Origin: Acanthosoma haemorrhoidale
Taxonomy: Eukaryota; Arthropoda; Insecta; Hemiptera; Acanthosomatidae
Assembly: GCA_930367205.1 (NCBI GenBank)
Contig: OV884015.1
Span: forward strand, 77,391,341 to 77,455,340
Reading direction: 5' to 3'
Length of the DNA: 64,000 nt
The position numbers and the translations under genes are program-made. Shown here one piece after another: positions 12,061 to 24,404 of this stretch (positions are counted from its first letter, which is position 1; each line of letters starts with the position of its first letter). A model generated the notes under the pieces. That model had not been told where the DNA came from. It made no database searches and was given only the letters and a program-made list of their open reading frames with translations.

Positions 12061-13485
12061 TTGTGTTCATCAAGTTAGCTCAAAAGTTATTAATGTTTTG
12101 GATTATTGTGTAGAGAAAGATGTTCATCATTCTTTTACCTGACAATTGTAATTCCCTTATGATCTTTGATGAATAAAATCCGGTAATAAACTGGTAATTT
12201 AAATTTAGCTTAACGTTTCCAAGAAAATATCTTGGAAGGAATGATTACGTCTGTGTATAATGGGAATCACAGAGACCCGTTATAAACGGTTTTTTTAAGC
12301 CAGCGGGTTATTTTTTTTTTTTTTTCTTCAAAAAGAACCCTTTCTACGAACGTACTCGAGAATGGGTAAAATTCACACGTAGGGGAGGAATCATTATACT
12401 TCAACTGACATTTCCTATGTGGAATTCCTGAATTCTAAATCGGTATGGGAGCGGAAGTGGTACAAAGAAAAAAAGGAAGAAATCTTCCATAAAACAGAAT
12501 TTCACACGAGTAGGAGTGGAGAAGGGGTGTGTAAATAGTGAGTAATCATCCGTAAGGGTTGTTCGACCCTTTAGATTGGTTTTTTTTTTTTTTTTTTTGG
12601 GACAAATCCTTCGATTCTGCAGCCGACAATAGCGTCGAACCCCGAGGCTTATTGTGATTCCGGGCATTCATACATGGCAAGGGATAATTTAGACATTTTC
12701 CTGGCGGGTTAGGGATTGTCTGGGGTTATCATTGTATTTTTCAATATTGTGGCACCAGCTGGGGTTATGGTCTCCGGGCATTTCATTACGAATCAGTAGT
12801 ACATAACGAAATTACACGCCACTAGTTTTCGTCATTGGCTTCCTGGTAATCAGGAAGTGTTTTTGAGGACAAAATAAATACAAAGTGTTTATGCAAAAAG
12901 TATATATATTTCTTAAATATTCATTGATCAGTGAGTTCATAGTTCATTGTATAATTAGAGATGGTGTGGAGAGAGTTGGTTTAGTTTGGTGAAACGTAAT
13001 ATGCTCGGGCCCTTAGGCAGTAAATAAGTTTTTATTAAACTTAATTTTTTTGTTTGAGAGGATTTTCTTTTTATGATCGCAATTATTTTTAAATTATAAA
13101 TTTATTTTCTTTCCTTTTCTGATTGTTTCGGCTGGAGACAATTAGTATGTAAATATTGTATACATCAACAGACTGAATCATTTAATAAATAATTGAATCA
13201 TTTAATATAATATTGTATACATCAACAGAGGAAATATTTCGAAGGATTATACAACTCGAGGAAGTAAATAAACACGTCTTTGCGTATTAGAGGACAGGGC
13301 TTTGGGCCTGAGCCTGTTTTTAGTCAGTGATGAAGATAACTCCATACCGGACTGTTCCCCTGCGAACACGAAGTCGCTGTTTCTACAACTGAACTTCTCG
13401 GCCTATCTCTCCTATGTTTATCTCTCCATGCACATCGCCGCCCTGCGGTTGACTATCCGAAGATCACCGTCCTGCGGCTCCTATC
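12061..13485. other. AT-rich interval with short tandem unit next to repeat F
   Basis: No gene is recognised. Frames at 12401-12667 (-) and 13302-13538 (+) are unclassified. At 13436-13493 two adjacent units of about 29 bp repeat (cgccctgcggttgactatcc and cgtcctgcggctcctatccg, each followed by gaa-atca or gaacatcc), directly abutting repeat F. Confidence 0.5.
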
Positions 13486-13788
13486 CGAACATCCAGCGTA
13501 TCGTGACTATAAACTTGTTCGTAATTTTTATACGTTAATTATACTAACAATTATTTATACTAATATTCAGGCCTGGTTAAGCTGCTGATCAGTAATTTTT
13601 TTTTGTTTTTTAATAAAATGAATTGTTATTTCTTTAATATTTTTGACTTTGTTTATTGTATATGCCTTATTGTTGGCAAGTTTGTGAGCTAGCCGACACA
13701 ATCAAACCTCTAGCTTCTCAAGACGTAACCGGCGCAATTTTCTGGCGTTTGGGGACTTCTTAATTTTTAAGAGCCCTAGCACAAACAT
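13486..13788. repeat. Dispersed repeat F, copy 2
   Basis: Collinear with 1-316 in the same orientation, with small indels. Because copy 1 starts at the window edge, the left limit of F cannot be fixed; the 29-bp tandem units just upstream may belong to it. The family is unknown. Confidence 0.75.
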
Positions 13789-13937
13789 AATATGTTAGAT
13801 TTACTTGACATTCAATCATGAACCGACATTTCCATTGGTATGCACTAACCGAGCAATGCTATAAAAATAACTTTTATTATAGATATTACATCAACAGTAA
13901 ACCTCCCTCCCTCCGATCTTTACAGTAAACAGCCCCT

Positions 13938-14440
13938 CAAAATATCCTCATTACGTCTTAGTCGAAATACAATAAAGGAATATTGTGAAAAAAAGTCCCA
14001 TTAAAGATACTATTTGAGATGTAAAGTTCTCATTCCCCCCCCCCCCGCTATGTTATAGGATAAGTTAGTGAAACTAACACAAAATGGGTTACAAAGGTAA
14101 TTCAAAAAATCAATTTTGGAAACCAATGATAGTTTAATTTCGATATTTATGGTGCGTGAAAATGGCTTTTTCAAAAAAGCTCTATGTCTCTCCAAAATAT
14201 CTTTTAGTAAAGATATTAAGTCAACAGTAAACGCGAATATAACTTGGTTTCCTTCGACCTTTATAGTTCATCATTTATGTTATATTTTTAAAAATAATAT
14301 ACAAAATACTCAGCCCACTGATCCATTGAACTACTAGTTTACTTTATAATTAATATACATTTAATGTAGATACAATGAAGAAATTAGTCGAGGCCAGTGA
14401 ACTTTTGTGGATCTATATAGTTTTGCAATTGTTCAGACAA
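13938..14440. repeat. Direct duplication G, copy 1
   Basis: This is a diverged but collinear partner of 15412-15901 in the same orientation, offset by about 1.47 kb. Shared landmarks are ggaatattgtg with agtccca, tgtctctccaaaatatcttt, aaacgcgaatataacttggt followed by ttccttcgacctttatagtt, and tactcagcccactgatc. A 12-base C run (14035-14046) is present only in this copy. The 73-codon frame inside it is not preserved in the partner, so I do not treat it as a gene. A shorter related block (agatattacatcaacagtaa) also occurs at about 13879. Confidence 0.8.
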
Positions 14441-15411
14441 CCTCACGTAAGTATATGATGCAATCATAAATATCGTCTATTAGTAAGGGGTCATGCCTTA
14501 GTATCTAAGACAATTCACAACACCCCCCCCCCCATATATATTTTCTTTTACGCTGGTTATGAGTTGACAACTTGGGGCATAAAACACGAGTTGCCTTTGT
14601 TTTTTAATCCATCATCTTCTTCTCGTACTAATTACTTTAAAAAATGAACCTCCTCCTCCATTTGAAGTTCGTTTTGAAACTGAATAACTTTTAAAACAGT
14701 TTAAATAACGACGAGGAGAATGTGGTATTCATTACTATTCAGTTCTTTTGTGCTAGTTGCCGGCGTACATCTTGCTTTAATTGAATGCAAAGACACAGAG
14801 CTTAAACGCGGACTATCATTGGAGAAAAGACCCAGAATATTAGCACATTTATGAGACAGCTATTCTTCGTTTAAAATTGGAAACTGGATAATTTCGCTCA
14901 CAACCCTGAATATTTATAAGTGGCGTTACCTCTTGAAACCTCAAACATCACTGCAGCAGTTGCTGTAATCCAAGGGCTGAGAGTCCTAAACCCATGTTAA
15001 AAACCCTTTGCTGTCTTTTTGAGTTTTGGGCTTAATTAGGGCTTAAAATTCTAAGGCCATCAATACCATTGTTTCACAGTTAAAATCTTTAAATCCTACT
15101 AATGGGAACCCGAAATTCCTTTTACGACTAGAGCAGAAGACAAGCTCCCCAGAACCGGGTGGGGCCCAGAAGGCACCCCAGTCCCACATGTCAGGCGGTG
15201 TTAATAGGTTGTGATTTATAAGACACGATTGAACCCTGTAGAGACAGCTATATAAACCACATAACTTTACATCAATACATAGCACCAATCTACATTTTTA
15301 TATGCATGGAAAATGTACTTCGATGGAAAATTTCATTGTTCCTAAGATTGTTTTTTGATATAGATTCATGAAAATTCACATGGAAATTTAATCAGATGTT
15401 GTATTCCACAA
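14441..15411. other. Spacer between duplication G copies
   Basis: No gene is recognised. An 11-base C run lies at 14523-14533. An 81-codon frame at 15043-15288 (-) has no recognisable family. Confidence 0.45.
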
Positions 15412-15901
15412 AACCTCGAAATATATTTATTACGTTTGAGTTAAAATACGATAACGGAATATTGTGGAAAAATAAAAGTCCCAGAAAAGAAACTATTCCG
15501 ATATGGTAAAGGATACATTAGTAACGTTAACACCAAATGCATTACAAAGAGTTTTGTAAACCAATGAAAAAAATCAGATGTTTAATTTCGTTCCAGCCAC
15601 TTTTAATACTTATAATGCGTGAGAATCGTTTTTTTCAAAAATAGCTGTATGTCTCTCCAAAATATCTTTTATAAAAGATATTACAACAACAGTAAACGCG
15701 AATATAACTTGGTTTCCTTCGACCTTTATAGTTCATCATTTATGTTATATTTTTAAAAATAATATACGAAATACTCAGCCCACTGATCTCTTAAACAACT
15801 AGTTTACTTTATAATTAATATACATTTAATGAAGATACATTACAAAAATTAGTCGTGGCCAGTGAGCTCTGTGGACCAATACAGTTTTCCAATTGCTGAC
15901 A
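15412..15901. repeat. Direct duplication G, copy 2
   Basis: Partner of 13938-14440; see that entry for landmarks. Divergence is uneven, with the central 200 bases (about 15640-15840) much closer than the flanks. That could reflect a conserved core or later gene conversion. Confidence 0.8.
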
Positions 15902-16843
15902 GGATAGTTTCCTATATTTTTGTATTAAGACTTGTCTAAGCCAATCAATTATTCAACAAATTCATTAATTTATATCTTTATTTTTGAGTTTTTACTTTCT
16001 TAGCTCAAAATATTTGTTGTACATGGATAATTAATTTTACTGTTAATTGTAGTTAAAGAAAAAAAATAAAAATAATAATAATAATAATTAAAAGCGAAGG
16101 ATTTTGTACTATTTATTTAATATGATGTACTAATAATTTATATTTTGTATAAACACATTATTATCGGTTATGTGACTGTTTTGTTTATGATTTGAAACAA
16201 ATCCGGAGAGAGCAAAAGGAATCAACAGATAAACAATAGTTCTATAACTGTTAATGAGTAAGTCAGTCTCTAAAGTTAATATCATCCACAAGTTTAGTCA
16301 AATTATTATTTTTCATTTAATTTAATGGTTGCGTGAACTGAAAGATGTTTTTATTTAAACCATGATCAATTAATTGAAATAATAACTATTAGTATAGTGA
16401 TCACAATGACTATTTAGTGACCTTTATTGTCGATTATAATTGCGATATTGGCCGAAGCTCTACTAGAGCCGAGTCCTTCCATAGCTGTACCATTTGAACG
16501 ATTTATGCCTCTACGTGTATCTACACCACCCGGATCAACATTAGGCGATCATAAACACTATTCACTGTTCCTATTTCTTGTAAAGAATTTTAACTATTTA
16601 CTGAATAATTTAAGGTCAGACCTTTCATATGATGTTGCTTGTCGTAATTTCAATTAATATCATTTGCCTAATTGATAGGTTTATCAAATGAAATTGAACT
16701 GTTTACAAGGCAAAACATTTAAATTCTGATACGTTACGCGTAATTTTGTACATTATTGTAAGGAATGATTATTCTTTCTTCTTAAATAGACTAAACGATA
16801 TTTATGTGCATAATATGGTTAGTTTGGTTAGGAAAAGTTTACT
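15902..16843. other. AT-rich interval, no gene recognised
   Basis: Contains an aataataataataat microsatellite at about 16070-16089 and a 76-codon frame at 16427-16657 (+) without recognisable features. Confidence 0.45.
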
Positions 16844-17047
16844 TGTTTTGTTTATTTTTATTGAAACTTTTTTATTGTTCTAAAATTACAATCTGCCTTA
16901 TTAGGCCGTAAGTAATTGTGATAAATGTTTTCATTCATACCATATTTACAATTTTCATTCACTCGCTCATTCATACCATATTTACAAACAGCCCAGACGC
17001 CTCCGAAATCCACATGGCTGTCACCTCCCTCGCATGTTTTGTTTATT
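16844..17047 (-). mobile_element. LINE family A micro-insertion with target-site duplication
   Basis: The family A 3' end is inserted in antisense: the text from ttgaaactttt through attacaatctgccttattag to acctccctcgcatg is the reverse complement of the common tail. The inserted body is only about 180 bp (16857-17036). It is bounded by the direct repeat tgttttgtttatt at 16844-16856 and 17035-17047; the first two bases may belong to the element, leaving 11 bp. This marks a severely 5'-truncated target-primed insertion. The coverage of the two small opposite frames here is incidental. Confidence 0.85.
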
Positions 17048-20000
17048 CGAATCTGGATCAAGAAGTCAATTATTATTTAATTTTGTTATGCTCTATAATG
17101 TAAATAATATTTTATAAGATCAAAAGAACGGAAATAAATTGTTTTTGTAGCATGAAATTTAAAATAGCTCGTTTTCATTGCACTAAGCATGATTTTTTTA
17201 TTTTGTTAATTTAATAATAAATTAAATCTATGATTTCGATTTACTCCAGATAATTAACGAAGATATTTCATTCACTTTTTTCCTTTCTCTTTTTTTAATG
17301 AAATCTTGCATGGGATTTAATTGAAAGTACGAGTACATTTATATTGTATTATTATTATATATGGCTTTAACTGCATGTTATTTTGAATATTTTACATTAT
17401 TGCCACATTCTATGCAACATTTGTTTTAGCCCGCTTGTTGTAACTACATATTGTTCATTTTGATTGAGTGTTGCTTGTTTTTAATTTTAATAATATTAGA
17501 TCGTACTAATTATCCATGCCAATCTCATTAGAAGTCAACATTTTGCAAAAGCCCTAATCCGTTTCTTTCTTCTATTCTTTTCAGCAATTTTTCTAAGCAC
17601 TATTTTGGAAAACCTGGAAAGTTGTTCAAATGAAAACAGGATCCAGGTAATAAACACTTCAGTGTTTGGGGAATTTTGCCCTTCAATGAGCCCCGCAACA
17701 AGCCTATTATAGTATAATGTGTATCAGTGAAAGTTTTCTATATCGCTTGTTAGATATGAAATCAATTGGGAAAAAACGGCATGCTCTGAATATTCGATTT
17801 CTCTTCACGGTCGACGGGTCATAAAAATATTATTGCATTAAGCAGTAATAATCTGATTATCAGTGTGAGACAGATCGTAATAACATCCATGATACCCTTT
17901 TTTTTCCCCCTCTGGGATAATCTAGAGTTAACTGGACTGTAAGCTTGCAGGAGTAAATTACTTACTGATCTGTGCTCTGAAGAAAACGCTACCTTCACTG
18001 AGTAGGTAAGCAAGCAACTCGGGTAATTGGACAGGTAGAAAGCGACATGTGACATCCACCTTCACGTATACCAGTTATATCCGAGACTTTAACGTATAAC
18101 AGTTATAATAATAATAAACCTTTATTTTTCCCAATTATTTTTTTACAATATATTCTTATTAACAAACGAAAAAAATAACAACTTGCTCCGTCAACAATCA
18201 GTCAAAGGATTATAGAAATTCGTATAATGTAAATACAATGCTTGATTTACACAAATATGTAAAATAAAATATAAACAATTCTTAAGTATGTATTCTTATG
18301 TAAGTAAACTAATAAAAAAAATTGCAAATTTAATTAAATTTGCACTGTAATATCCTAAAATACTCTTTTTATAATATCTTAAGTCGAACCTAGTATTAGA
18401 AATTACTTTGTAGGAAAAATACTCATTAGCCAGAACTCACATTAGTCACATTAGTAGAAAAATTAATTGTGAAGCCCTTCTACTACTATGGACAAGTAGC
18501 CGGTTATTTTTTATATTATTTTAAAAAAAAATGTTTCATAAATTATGAACTATAAAGAAAACAGAGACATTTCCGTTTTGAATATATATATATTTTTTTT
18601 TTGAGGACCCACAGGTGAACTAGCTTCCTAAATTCCTAGGTTTTTCATACATTATACAAATACATTACATTACATTATACATTGTAAAATAATATACAAT
18701 AATGAGTACATTTAAAGTTGTTTTATTTTATATAACAATTATCTGTTGCTCTTTAGGACAGATTGTAATTTTCTTCAAATAATGATTTATTATTGAAACA
18801 TGTCTTTGGTGATGCATCTTTATAATTATAAATATAATAATATAACATAGTCATATAATAACTTATAAGATAATCTCACTCACTCAAGTAAATATTCCTA
18901 TTTATTTACTTTCAATTATACATAGTCATGCAGTGTTTTATATATTAAAAAATAAATACAACTTCGTAATCAAATTTATCGATTCTCCAGCCGCTTTTCT
19001 TTTACATTCTAAACTGGATATACGTCAATTTCAGTGCAACGCTCCAACTGTGAGCCCAATGACAACTGAATCCAAATAGGAACTCAGCCATATGGCACCT
19101 TTTGAGAGGACAACTTTCATCACATCCTCACAATACCACCCCGATAAAACGTATTCTACATTAGTCGGTATAAATATTTAAAAAAATACTTAAGGCAGCT
19201 GATCCGTGGATATAGCGCTCTATTATAAGTATTATACTCAAGTACGGTTGAGAATCTAATTCACCGCCGAGAATGGATGAAAAACGACCACAAGAGATGT
19301 GTAACGCACCATTGGCCGCAGCCAAGTGTGGAAAAACAGGTGGGAAACAGCCCGCTCGACGACACTGGCCTTTCCAGCGAAGAAGACGCCTTAAAAACCA
19401 CCCCATTTTTATTGAGCGTAATTTAATAAGGGACCCCCGTGGATCTCGATTTTCTTCCGTATGTTCCGCATCGCTGTGAAAAAAATACAACCTTATAAAA
19501 TGGCTTAGTTATCATCAGGTCGTTTCTTTCTCGCTAGCGTCTCAATCCCGTTGTCAACCGGTGGCCAATAGAATCCCACTTGTCATGGAACAGGCTTGAT
19601 TGTAGTTGATGCCTCGTACTTAGTGAGTATGGCCCTCTCGAATGCTGGTGTGTAATTAGTGGAAAACGCCTCAATATATGGCCAAAATTAGATGGTTCTC
19701 ATATTTTAATTAAATAACGTCCTATTTTTGTCTCCTCTCAAGTTATATAAAGCTCTTTCTGTAGCCATTCTCGAGTGCTCAAAATGTTAGTGTTAGCGGT
19801 GTCTTGTTACTCAACCCTGATGTTGCTCAAGTCAGCACTTTAGAACGGCAGTATAGGCTGCCGAAAGCTCTAGCGAATAAGGAATAAATAACTTTTGAGA
19901 AGACAAAAATATAAAGTTATTTACTTAACCCTACCCCAAACATCCAGCAATGCAATCATGAGATGTTATTGTATTTTGGATGCATAAATATCCCCTTGGT

Positions 20001-21236
20001 TCATAGAGTCATAAACTCTTGATCGTAAAAAGTAGAATCTTAAAGCAAAAAATATCTTTACGAAAATCATTAAATACCCCGTCGACTCAGTATGATAAAA
20101 TGGATTGAGATTTTTACAATACTTTTTAATTTTTAGGGAAAAGGATTTAAAATCACTTGATTCAAGTGCACCCTAGAGACATTCCTGCATTTGATAATGG
20201 CAGCCTGAGCTGTTGAAAGCGCATGTTCGTATAATAATAAACTATTGATATGTGGGCAGGCATCGTTGTTGATAAATTATGTTTTTGTTAACCCTTATAA
20301 AGAGTCTCACAAATTAGTTGTTTCAAAACCCTTCGTTCAATATTTATAGAGTGAGTTCCAGATTCCACAATATGGAATCTTTACATAAAGATGCTAATTA
20401 TATTTACAGTAGCATAGGAACAATTTATATAATCTGTGTGGTTTAAAGAATATCTCTATGGTAGGCTGATGTACAGAATACAAGGCTGATGATAGGGTTC
20501 GCTTTAAGAATGAGTTGTGCTAATACTTACCATAAACTTAACCAAGCTAACTTGGCTTGATAATGGCATTGTGAGAGCGCTTAATAAATGAATTTGTGGG
20601 TAGAGACCTGAATGAGACTTTTCTTTAAAACCCTTTTAATAAAAGTCTTGCATCAATCTTTGATCAAACCGGTCATCTCAATAAATCCATTATCTCAGAG
20701 CAACCTTCCGCTTCTTGCAGTATGTTATAAAACGTATTTGTGATTCCAACTCTCTAATTGTTTCACTAGGTGGAATAACATCCAAATCGTTAATACTTGC
20801 ATACTTTTGTGGAAAATGTCTTTCTATGTGCCTCTTATTGATACCTTTTGTGTAGGTAGTCTTGCATCAAACTCCTTACTTTTATTTGACTACCAGAAAA
20901 CCCACTGTGCTATACGAGATGCTCTACAACTCCGTTCTGCCAAACAGTAAGTTTCTTCGCACGAACTGGAGAGCTTACGGACATCCTCTTGGGACGTCTA
21001 TCGGGGGTTCCATATCGCACAGAATACGCATACAAAGAGCAAGAGGACACACGCATACCGCAGGCCGGTGCCACTAATGAACAGAACATGTGCTGACAAT
21101 TAAGTTCGTGACAGTAGATAGGATCTTATCTGTGCGCAGGACCGTGTAGGATACACTGTCGGCACACTTTGCCTGTGTTCGGATACGCTGAGCCGGCGAC
21201 TGGTTAATGATAGCCAACAGGTGATCCCTGCCTCGT
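17048..21236. other. AT-rich interval with two GC-richer patches, no gene recognised
   Basis: This is a long region without assignable genes. The patch at about 19260-19480 is open on both strands (68 codons +, 109 codons - at 19161-19490), but neither product resembles a family I know. The patch at about 20930-21236 is also GC-richer and borders repeat H. A degenerate acattac tandem lies at about 18644-18694, and a short perfect hairpin agattcca-caata-tggaatct at about 20356-20376. Confidence 0.4.
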
Positions 21237-21402
21237 GATCAAGTCGCACTTTGGGAAAGTACATATCGGTATCAGATATCATATCCAGTACAAAATCATA
21301 TCGTTTACTGATATATCACTGCTAATATATTACTCGTCCTAATTATTGTACATGTACTTTACTAGCCCTAACTATTGACCAACCCTCCTACTGAGGGCAG
21401 AT
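21237..21402 (+). repeat. Dispersed repeat H, copy 2
   Basis: Matches the reverse complement of 6860-7056. The two copies differ by base changes and a central gap of about 35 bases in this copy. The type is unknown. Confidence 0.7.
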
Positions 21403-22396
21403 CATGATGGAAATAATTCTGGAGGTGACTTATTATACTCTAACATCCGTCAGAAACTAAACTTAGGAATAAATTAATAAATACAAGTTAACTCAAACAA
21501 CATAAAAATAAAATTTATTATTACAATAAAGTTATAATACAAAAATAAAATATAATTGGATTAAAAATGTATATAAAATAAGTTTAAAAGAACATAAAGT
21601 AAGAATAGTACCTAAAATCAAAGTATCAAAAAAAAATTTATATTTTATTATAAAGTAATTTTCACGTGGATAAAAAATGAAAATTAATGATCCTTCGCCC
21701 AACTAGTTTAATTTTTAATCCAATATTCTTCATCCTGCCTCTGGAGATGTGTGCGTTACAAAGAGTCACCCTTATCTCTCCCATTAGGTGCAATAAAGGC
21801 ACCAATAAAATCTGACCTTTTCTCCAGCCCTTTATCTACTGTTCAGTAGGTAGAAAGAAATATAACTGCCCTCTTTTTCTTCCCGGAGCGATTTAGAAAC
21901 TAAAGGGCCTTTTAACGACTCCTTAAGCCGGGCTCCCCTTCAAGGGCTAATAGAGAACGCAGTAGGACTTAGAGGCGACGAGTCCTCGCGGGGTTTTGTG
22001 CGCGCCTCTCTTGTACCGGCTAGTTGTGACGTGCAGCTGTCGTCTTCTCGGAGACTTCTCTGTGTCGGATGTCACCTGGGCTCCTTGGGGCTCGTCTTCG
22101 GGAGGAAAAAAATTGAGAAGTTACCCGTTCTGGTATAAGCATTGGCCATCCCCTTGTAGCCCCGTTGACAGCGGTACAATACTTGGATTCGGTGGGCAAA
22201 AAATGTCAACCCTTTTTGATATTAGATCCTCAGTTAAAAGTTATTAGGGTAGTTGTTGATTTCATGAAATTGACTATAGTTTGTTAGCTTGATAACTGGA
22301 AATACTTTAGAGCAGTTGACTTACCACCAGCAGTTCACCTGACACACAGATACCAACTACTATTACCTCATTTTGCATATGAAATAAATTTAATTT
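21403..22396. other. AT-rich stretch followed by a GC-richer patch
   Basis: 21440-21700 is very AT-rich. 21750-22230 is GC-richer and holds an 83-codon frame (21996-22247 +) with no recognisable domain. There is no evidence for a gene. Confidence 0.4.
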
Positions 22397-22411
22397 TTAT
22401 TGTAACTACAC

Positions 22412-23032
22412 TTTTTTTTTTTTGTCAACTTTATTATGACAAAATTACAATCTGTCTGATTGGACTATAAGTAATTGTGATAAATGATCTCATTCATACT
22501 GTATATACAACAGCCCAGAGGCCCCCCAAGTCCACATTGTTGTCACCTCCCTCGCGTGCAAAGGAGGAAGCGGAATATTGGGAAGTCCCCCACACCCCTT
22601 CGTCAGCCGCGTCACCGGATACGAGCCAGTGGAGGATGAGGAAGAGCGCGAGAGCCACATACGCTCAGGACATGATTGGAGAAACTGGCCATTGCCAGGA
22701 CCCCCACTGTCACACATTTATGGCAGGTCACGAGGCCACTGCCGTTTTAATCTCCGAGGAGGATTATAGGGATGAGTGGTGCAGTGCAATGACTGTGCTA
22801 GGGAATTAGGGTGGTTGGATAGGTTACTATGGAATTTTATGAACTTGGAAGGGATGAGTTCAAGAATGTAGGGTATATTCAGATCATTATGAAGGGTTTT
22901 GTTCCGGACGTAATAAGGGGCATTCACTATTGTTCTCAGGACTTTTGATTGAAAGGATTGGATGCGCTTGATGTTCGAACTTTTTGCTGTCCCCCATAGC
23001 TCTATTCCGTATGTCCAGATCGGGCAGTGGCA
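22412..23032 (-). mobile_element. LINE family A 3' fragment, antisense
   Basis: Read on the minus strand, this runs from within the ORF2 C-terminal region (peptides YGIELWG and the stretch after it) through the stop after WPRDLP to the full 3' UTR and a 12-13 base A tail (T run at 22412-22423). The C-terminal segment NAPYYVRNKTLHNDLNIPYI is the Jockey-type tail downstream of the reverse transcriptase. A direct repeat ttattgtaac occurs at 22397-22406 and 23033-23042, but five extra bases separate the left copy from the T run, so the duplication is only probable. A frame break is visible near the 5' end, and the copy is dead. Confidence 0.85.
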
Positions 23033-23239
23033 TTATTGTAACCGATGAAGTTCTACTGAGGTGCAATTATTGCTTATTGAAAACTTTACTATAAACTACA
23101 CTTCTATGAACAAATTGAATGCTACTTTAAAATAAATATCCAGTTAGATGGAAAAACTGGAATTTGTTGTTGATAATAATACCAGGTAGCCTAGATAACG
23201 TTAGGGAAAACTGCATGTATATGAAAATAATGAAATGAA

Positions 23240-23600
23240 AAAAAAACATTGCCCCTCAAAAACAACAAAGAGGAACAAATAGATATGTCTAGCTAAGAAA
23301 AAATATATAACATGTAATTAGCTTATAAAAATGTGCATTTGCGATGGGCCTAGATGGATTTGTGATGGCTACATTGAACATAAAATTGAAACAAAAACAT
23401 AAACGAGTATAGCTTAATGACATTCATTGACATTCGTAACTAAAAAAAATATAATAATTATTACAAGGGCGAAAAGAGTGTTTGCTGTATTAAAATAGAA
23501 CATTAAACATTGAAAAAAATTATAATAATGGCGAATTGAGAATAGTTAGATTGCAGTGGGAAAAGGATACGTGTAAAGACTATATTTAAAGATTTAGAGA
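23240..23600 (-). mobile_element. LINE family C, 3' UTR fragment
   Basis: On the minus strand it shares with 44505-44700 the block tagctagacat followed by tgttcct, ttgtt and a GGG-containing run, with similar spacing to the rest of the tail. The end of the window (63975-64000) carries the same ttttttgtcagcta block. No coding part is certain. The boundary with the mariner remnant just downstream is approximate. Confidence 0.45.
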
Positions 23601-23633
23601 GTCGATTAATGAAAGTTTCAAAGGCACTTCATT

Positions 23634-24040
23634 GGGGGGGGGGGGATAAAAAGAAGTCACAGGGTCTAGGGAGGATGGGGTACAGTGGTCATACCATTTT
23701 TGGCCAAAAATCGGCCCACAAAGAGGGCTCTGTGAGCGGGAGCGTTGTCGTGGTTGCAAAACAAGTCCTGCAAAAACCAGGCATTTTCCTCCACAAACTG
23801 TTGCGCAACCTAATCAAAACTTAAAGGTTAAAAAAATGGTTACTTGTCTGACCCGGGGGAACATACTCTGAATGGCAACTCCTCTCACATTGACAAAATC
23901 AAATGATCATCGTCTTAATGTTTGATCTCACCTGACGAGCTTTTTGGAGGCGAGGCGAATTTGGCGTCTTCTATTGACTCGATTGTTTGCATAGTTTCAG
24001 GATTGTATCCATAGCACCATGATTCGTCACCTGTGCTGGA
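23634..24040 (-). pseudogene. Mariner transposase remnant (DD34D type)
   Basis: Read on the minus strand, this encodes broken pieces of a mariner transposase, the enzyme that cuts and pastes the element at TA sites. The first catalytic Asp sits in TGDESWCYGYNPET (codon 24026-24028) and the second in HDNAPAH (codon 23747-23749). The third is in CDFF (codon 23656-23658), preceded by FLAKNGMTTVPHPP. First-to-second spacing is 93 codons, as in Mos1-type mariners. Second-to-third is about five codons short of the family value, pointing to a small deletion. Several stops and frame shifts interrupt the body, and the N-terminal DNA-binding part and terminal repeats were not found. A 12-base G run abuts the 3' end. 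Confidence 0.85.
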
Positions 24041-24404
24041 AAAAAAGTTTGGTCATTTCCTTTAATACAGAATATGTTTCCAAGCGACCTAATAATAAGT
24101 ATGACACCAATTGTGGAGAAATTTATGTTAGTTTTGTTTACTAACAAATTTTTTTATTTTTAACGCATTAAAAAAGACTTCGTTTTAAAAGACTAAGTTA
24201 GAAGACCAAGGTAAAAAACCAAATGTAAAATTAAATACAATTTTTAAAAATTTTATTTTTAAAAATAGTTTTATAACTTAAACTTCGTTTATTTAATAAA
24301 ATTCACCTTTTATATTACACTAGTGTTATCGTGCCCTTCAACGATTTATTTCTAATAAATAAATCTAAAGCGCCCATTGAGTTAATTAATGTTGTAATCT
24401 TAAT
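24041..24404. other. AT-rich interval, no gene recognised
   Basis: Nothing recognised between the mariner remnant and the family B LINE fragment. It is mostly A/T homopolymer-like text. Confidence 0.45.

Noticed and set aside
22490..22927. Possible Ser-rich host proteins
   Set aside because: Explained by the LINE family A tail and ORF2 C-terminus.
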